NCBI GenBank assembly: GCA_014654705.1
Contig: JACVZY010000111.1
Span: forward strand, 1 to 54,784
Length of the DNA: 54,784 nucleotides
From: Ignavibacteria bacterium
Lineage (GTDB): Bacteria; Bacteroidota; Ignavibacteria; Kapaibacteriales; UBA4661
Reading direction: 5' to 3'
Shown here: in pieces, positions 50,766 to 54,784 of the stretch
How positions within the stretch are numbered: the first letter of the stretch is position 1
Layout: every line of letters starts with the position of its first letter
The notes under the pieces: model-generated
The model's database searches: none
What the model was told of the DNA's origin: nothing
Seen by the model: only the letters and a program-made list of their open reading frames with translations
Program-made: the position numbers and the translations under genes

Positions 50766-53180
50766 ATGCTTACGAACTACATCAAAATCGCCCTTCGCGC
50801 CCTTCGTCGGCAAAAAGGCTATTCTGTTATTAACATTGTCGGTCTTGCGCTCGGCATCAGTGTTTGTACGCTTATTGCCCTCTGGGTGGCGGACGAACTC
50901 AGCTTCGACCGTTACCACGCGAACGTTGAGCGTATCTATCGGGTGGATGGCGACGTGAAATTCCAAGGGCAGGCATTTTCGCTTACCGTCTCGCCACCGC
51001 CACTCGTTCCGACAGTAAAAATGGAATTTCCTGAAATCGAAGATGCAACGCGCTTTCGCACAAACGGCACATGGAATTTTACCGTGGACAATAAAACATT
51101 TCGTGAGGAGCAGGTCGCCTATTCTGACCCCGCCGTGTTCAACGTTTTCTCTGTACCTGTTATCCGTGGAAATGGTACACAAGCTCTCACTCAACCATTT
51201 TCGATGGTACTGACCGAAGAAGTGGCGCAAAAATATTTTGGTAACGAAAACCCAATTGGCAAGAGTCTGAAGGGTGACAATAACAAAATGTACACCGTTG
51301 GTGCAGTAATCAAGCGGTTCCCAAGCAATTCCCATATTCGGTTTAATGTGCTGATTTCAATGGTGAGCTACGAAGACAGCAAATCAAATGAATGGGTCAG
51401 CAACAATTACAACAGCTATTTTCTGCTCAAGCGTGGCGTACAACCTGAGGCGGTGACGAAAAAATTTCCTGATGTTATTCGCAAATATATTGCTCCCGTG
51501 CTTGAGCGCGATATGCACATCCCTTACGATAAATTCCTCAAAGAGGGCAATCTTTTTCGGTATTATTTGTTCCCACTTGCCAATATTCATCTTCATTCCG
51601 GCAACAAACTGGGTGAAATCTCGCCTAATGGCAGTATGCAGTACGTGTGGGTGTTTTCGGGCGTGGCGGCATTTGTGCTGCTCATAGCTTGTGTGAATTT
51701 TATGAACCTTTCGACGGCTCGCGCTGCCAATCGCGCCAAAGAAGTCGGGATTCGCAAAACGCTCGGTAGCCAGCGTGGGCAACTCGTGGCGCAGTTTATG
51801 GCAGAGTCGTCGCTGATGGTAATGTGCGCACTCACACTTGCCTTTTGCATCGTCGAGGCAGTGCTTCCGGCATTCAACGACCTAGCAGGCAAGGAATTAC
51901 TTCGCGCTACGCTTCTCACGCCGCAGTTTATTGGTATGATTAGTGTACTTTTCGTGGTGGTGAGCCTTCTGGCAGGTGCATATCCGGCATTTGTACTCTC
52001 CGCATTTCAGCCGGTGAAGGTACTGAAAGGGGACAAATCAAGCGGCAGCAAAAACAAGACCTTGCGCTCAACACTTGTGGTGGTGCAGTTCACGGCTTCA
52101 GTCGCGCTTGTTATCGGAACGCTTGTCATCTTCAATCAATTACAATTTATTCAAACAAAAAATCTTGGCTTTAACCGCGAACAAATCCTGCTGGTGGATG
52201 ATCCTGTTACCTTGCCGGACGGCTCTGCACTGCGCTTCCGACAAGAAGTGTCACGCATCACGGGCGTGAAAAATGCGACGGTGAGCAATTATCTGCCGAC
52301 GGGCGGATGGCGTAATAACAGTATTCTTTTTACCGGAAAAGATAATGTGAGTGCTGCCGTGCAGCAGTGGAATGTGGATGCTGATTATGTGCCGACGCTC
52401 GGTATGGAAATCGTACAAGGGCGGAACTTTAGCACTGCCTTTGCCAGCGATTCCCTAGGGGTAATTATCAACCAAACAGCAGCGAAAAAGTTCTACGGCG
52501 CAGAAAATCCACTTGGAAAAACCGTCCGAACGCCAAACGAGAGCAAAAAAGAAATTTACACAGTCATCGGCGTTGTCAAGGACTTTCATTTTGAATCTCT
52601 GCGCGAAACAATTCAACCGCTTGTGATGTTCTACGGCACAAAGTTTGGTGGAACGGTCATTCGCTTTAATGCCGCAGAGACCGCATCAGTGCTTGCGCAA
52701 GTGGAAAGCACGTGGAAACGCCTTTCGCCGCAAAAGCCGTTTGAATACAAATTTATGGATGATTCCTTCCGCGAAATTTACAAATCCGAACAGCGTATTG
52801 GTGCTATCTTAGGCGTGTTCACGGCGTTGGCAATAGCGATTGCGTGCTTGGGTTTGTTTGGTTTGGCAGCCTTCACTGCCGAGCAGCGCACAAAGGAAAT
52901 CGGCATACGTAAGGTGCTGGGTGCGTCAGTGGCAAGTATTATCGGGCTTCTTTCTAAAGATTTCCTGAAATTGGTTGGCATTGCAATTGTTGTGGCAGTG
53001 CCGCTCGCTTGGTACGGTATGAGTGCGTGGCTTCGGGACTTTGCATACAGAGTAGAGTTGTCGTGGTGGATGTTCGCGCTTGCTGCTGCTGCGTCGGTGG
53101 TGATAGCATTTCTGACAGTGGCAGGGCAGTCATGGCGAGCTGCTCAATCGAATCCGGTGCAGTCACTCAGAAGCGAGTGA
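50766..53180 (+). CDS. FtsX/MacB-type ABC exporter permease (permease 6)
   Basis: The 804-residue protein begins MLTNYIKIALRALRRQKGYS. It has the double FtsX architecture with NLSTARAANRAKEVGIRKTLGSQRGQL in the first domain and RTKEIGIRKVLGASVASII in the second, ending in QSNPVQSLRSE. It is the first gene after promoter D, with a leader of about 200 bases. It resembles permease 7 more than permeases 3-5 in the first FtsX segment (AANRAKEVGIRK, LGSQR), pointing to a local duplication. Confidence 0.92.
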   Translation: MLTNYIKIALRALRRQKGYSVINIVGLALGISVCTLIALWVADELSFDRYHANVERIYRVDGDVKFQGQAFSLTVSPPPLVPTVKMEFPEIEDATRFRTNGTWNFTVDNKTFREEQVAYSDPAVFNVFSVPVIRGNGTQALTQPFSMVLTEEVAQKYFGNENPIGKSLKGDNNKMYTVGAVIKRFPSNSHIRFNVLISMVSYEDSKSNEWVSNNYNSYFLLKRGVQPEAVTKKFPDVIRKYIAPVLERDMHIPYDKFLKEGNLFRYYLFPLANIHLHSGNKLGEISPNGSMQYVWVFSGVAAFVLLIACVNFMNLSTARAANRAKEVGIRKTLGSQRGQLVAQFMAESSLMVMCALTLAFCIVEAVLPAFNDLAGKELLRATLLTPQFIGMISVLFVVVSLLAGAYPAFVLSAFQPVKVLKGDKSSGSKNKTLRSTLVVVQFTASVALVIGTLVIFNQLQFIQTKNLGFNREQILLVDDPVTLPDGSALRFRQEVSRITGVKNATVSNYLPTGGWRNNSILFTGKDNVSAAVQQWNVDADYVPTLGMEIVQGRNFSTAFASDSLGVIINQTAAKKFYGAENPLGKTVRTPNESKKEIYTVIGVVKDFHFESLRETIQPLVMFYGTKFGGTVIRFNAAETASVLAQVESTWKRLSPQKPFEYKFMDDSFREIYKSEQRIGAILGVFTALAIAIACLGLFGLAAFTAEQRTKEIGIRKVLGASVASIIGLLSKDFLKLVGIAIVVAVPLAWYGMSAWLRDFAYRVELSWWMFALAAAASVVIAFLTVAGQSWRAAQSNPVQSLRSE

Positions 53181-53215
53181 GTTTTTATTTTCAAAAATTA
53201 TTTCACGGAAGTAGT

Positions 53216-54784
53216 ATGTTTGCAAATTATCTCAAAACAGCGCTGCGTAATATTGAGCGAAATAAAGCCTATTCCGCAATCAACATCTTCGGGTTTAGTG
53301 TTGGAATAGCATCCTGCTTGATGCTTACGCTTTTTGTGCAGGATGAACTTATGTTCGACCGTTTTAATGAACATTCCGAACGGATTTATCGTATTCGCAA
53401 TGATGTTCGATTTAGTGGAAGCACGTTTAACTATGCTGTTACCGCCGCACCACTAGCTGCACAACTCAAGAAAGATTTTCCTGAAGTAGAAGCCGCCACG
53501 CGGTTCAAACTTCGAGGTACGCTTGAAGTGAGAAGTAGTAATCGAACTTTTCGGGAGGAGAATATTTATTATACCGACCCTGATTTTTTTCACATTTTCA
53601 GCGTTTCTGTTCTCCACGGCGACGGCTTTCATGCCCTCGGTAAGCCAAATACTGTTGTACTTACGGAAGAAATCGCAACAAAGTATTTCGGAAGCGATAA
53701 TCCGATTGGAAAGACCTTTGAGATTCAGGGCATAAATTATTCCGTCGGGGCTGTAATGAAACAGCTTCCAAGCAATTCGCATTTTCACTGTAATATACTT
53801 ATTTCAATGGTAAGTTTTGTAGAAAGTAAATCTACTGTTTGGGCGAGCAATAACTTCCAGACATATGTTTTACTAAAGAAAGGAGCGGATGCAAGGACGT
53901 TTGAATCAAAACTCACACCATTTGTGGAGCATTATTTTGCGCCTGAACTCAAAAGTGCATTGAATATGGATATCGGTCAGTTCCATTCCGCCGGAAACTA
54001 TTTTGTCTTTTCCTTGCAACCGCTTTTGAATATCCATCTTCATTCTCATTTGATTGGGGAATTTGAACCCAATGGGAATGCACAGTTTGTTTGGATTTTT
54101 GCAGGGGTAGCTGTTTTTGTCTTACTGATAGCCTGCGTTAATTTTATGAACCTTGCCACCGCTCGTGCGGCGAACCGCGCAAAAGAAGTTGGTATTCGCA
54201 AAGCACTTGGATCCCAGCGCTCACAGTTAATAATCCAATTTCTGGCTGAATCCTTCTTGTTGACTTTTTTTGCGATGGTCTTGGCATTAGGCATTGTGGA
54301 GCTTTCACTTCCTTTTTTTAATCAGCTATCGGGCAAAGCACTGTCGGGTACGCATCTGCATATACTTTCTTTCTGGGGAACAGTCGGAGTAATGTTCCTG
54401 TGCGTAGGTTTGCTTGCCGGCACGTATCCAGCACTTGTTTTATCGGCATTCCAGCCAGTGAAAATCTTGAAAGGAATGGTGAAAAATAGCGGAGGTACAT
54501 TTTTAAGAAGTAGTCTCGTTGTATTTCAATTTACCGCTTCCATTATACTCGTTATCGGAACATTGGTTATGTTCAGCCAACTACGATATATCCAAAGTAA
54601 AGATTTAGGCTTCAACCGAGAACAAGTTTTAGTTATAGATGATCCTGGCGCATTGGGCAGCAATGGTAGCGTAAACGCATTCAAGCAAGAAGTTAAAGGA
54701 CTTTCGGGAGTGAAAAGTGTTTCTGTTGCACGGTGCTTGCCCTTTGATGCAGAGCGGCACAGCCAAATACTTTGGCGCAACTCC
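53216..54784 (+). CDS. FtsX/MacB-type ABC exporter permease (permease 7), cut by window end
   Basis: An open frame runs from ATG 53216 to the end of the window (523 codons, no stop), so only the first two thirds of the gene are present. The product starts MFANYLKTALRNIERNKAYS and shows the first helix, the periplasmic MacB-like domain, the first FtsX domain with ARAANRAKEVGIRKALGSQRSQL, and the start of the second periplasmic domain. It is a close relative of permease 6, whose stop is 35 bp upstream, so both probably share the transcript from promoter D. Confidence 0.9.
   Translation, partial: MFANYLKTALRNIERNKAYSAINIFGFSVGIASCLMLTLFVQDELMFDRFNEHSERIYRIRNDVRFSGSTFNYAVTAAPLAAQLKKDFPEVEAATRFKLRGTLEVRSSNRTFREENIYYTDPDFFHIFSVSVLHGDGFHALGKPNTVVLTEEIATKYFGSDNPIGKTFEIQGINYSVGAVMKQLPSNSHFHCNILISMVSFVESKSTVWASNNFQTYVLLKKGADARTFESKLTPFVEHYFAPELKSALNMDIGQFHSAGNYFVFSLQPLLNIHLHSHLIGEFEPNGNAQFVWIFAGVAVFVLLIACVNFMNLATARAANRAKEVGIRKALGSQRSQLIIQFLAESFLLTFFAMVLALGIVELSLPFFNQLSGKALSGTHLHILSFWGTVGVMFLCVGLLAGTYPALVLSAFQPVKILKGMVKNSGGTFLRSSLVVFQFTASIILVIGTLVMFSQLRYIQSKDLGFNREQVLVIDDPGALGSNGSVNAFKQEVKGLSGVKSVSVARCLPFDAERHSQILWRNS

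Noticed and set aside
1-54784. Possible CRISPR arrays, tRNA or rRNA genes and insertion sequences
   Set aside because: Reading for regularly spaced repeats, tRNA-like TTCGANNC cores and transposase frames gave no credible candidate.

Overview
The window comes from a chromosome of moderate GC content. It looks like a member of the Bacteroidota/Chlorobiota (FCB) group, possibly a Kapabacteria or Ignavibacteria relative. The basis is family content, not a marker gene: about 800-residue two-domain FtsX/MacB permeases in tandem, a sigma-54 two-component system beside an HlyD-type adaptor, weak Shine-Dalgarno sequences, and an MNIO/DUF2063/DoxX cassette. No rRNA, tRNA, CRISPR array or intact insertion sequence was seen. 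Heme A synthase suggests aerobic respiration, and two methyl-accepting receptors suggest taxis.

Layout. 0-6 kb: a DUF417 membrane protein and an exported peroxiredoxin-like protein, a ZAS zinc-finger protein overlapping a gluzincin-like peptidase, then a bufferin-type RiPP operon (Cys/Lys repeat precursor, MNIO enzyme, DUF2063 partner, DoxX). 6-9 kb: an outer-membrane protein, then a cytochrome b and Tat-exported molybdopterin oxidoreductase pair. 9-15.7 kb: an OmpR-type regulator and kinase diverging from a 34-residue membrane protein, a porin, a short phosphate-binding-like protein and a chemoreceptor; a paired palindromic REP-like repeat lies before the receptor. 15.7-24.2 kb: a reverse-strand FtsX-like permease, two unrecognised envelope proteins, a thioredoxin-like/TPR protein, a MutS-like ATPase, a Tyr/Pro-rich exported protein and a hotdog thioesterase. 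24.2-33.2 kb: a kinase and NtrC-family regulator diverging from an exporter operon (adaptor, lipoprotein, permease, two ATPases). 33.3-42 kb: an Nramp-UspA fusion, a class V aminotransferase, ParA and ParB-like proteins, heme A synthase and a second chemoreceptor. 42-54.8 kb: five more FtsX-like permeases (the last cut by the window end) with two copies of an 85-residue soluble protein.

The main result is an apparent regulon. Four intergenic sites (18348-18384, 27286-27322, 41917-41953, 50437-50473) each hold two 16-bp imperfect palindromes fitting TGTTCAYNNNYGRACA, separated by exactly 5 bp. Each lies 51-62 bp upstream of a TTTGGCAY element resembling a sigma-54 -24 box, and each points toward FtsX-like permease genes or the adaptor operon. 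The only NtrC-family activator in the window, at 25783-27192, sits beside one of these sites and is the obvious candidate to bind all four. The seven permeases, one adaptor and one ATPase pair would then form a co-regulated export or envelope-stress system.

A second candidate system is a ParABS-like module. A 38-bp perfect palindrome at 35309-35346 shares a 22-bp core, with one base different, with a palindrome inside the ParB-like gene at 38084-38105. All functional statements are inferences from sequence reading; no database search was run.
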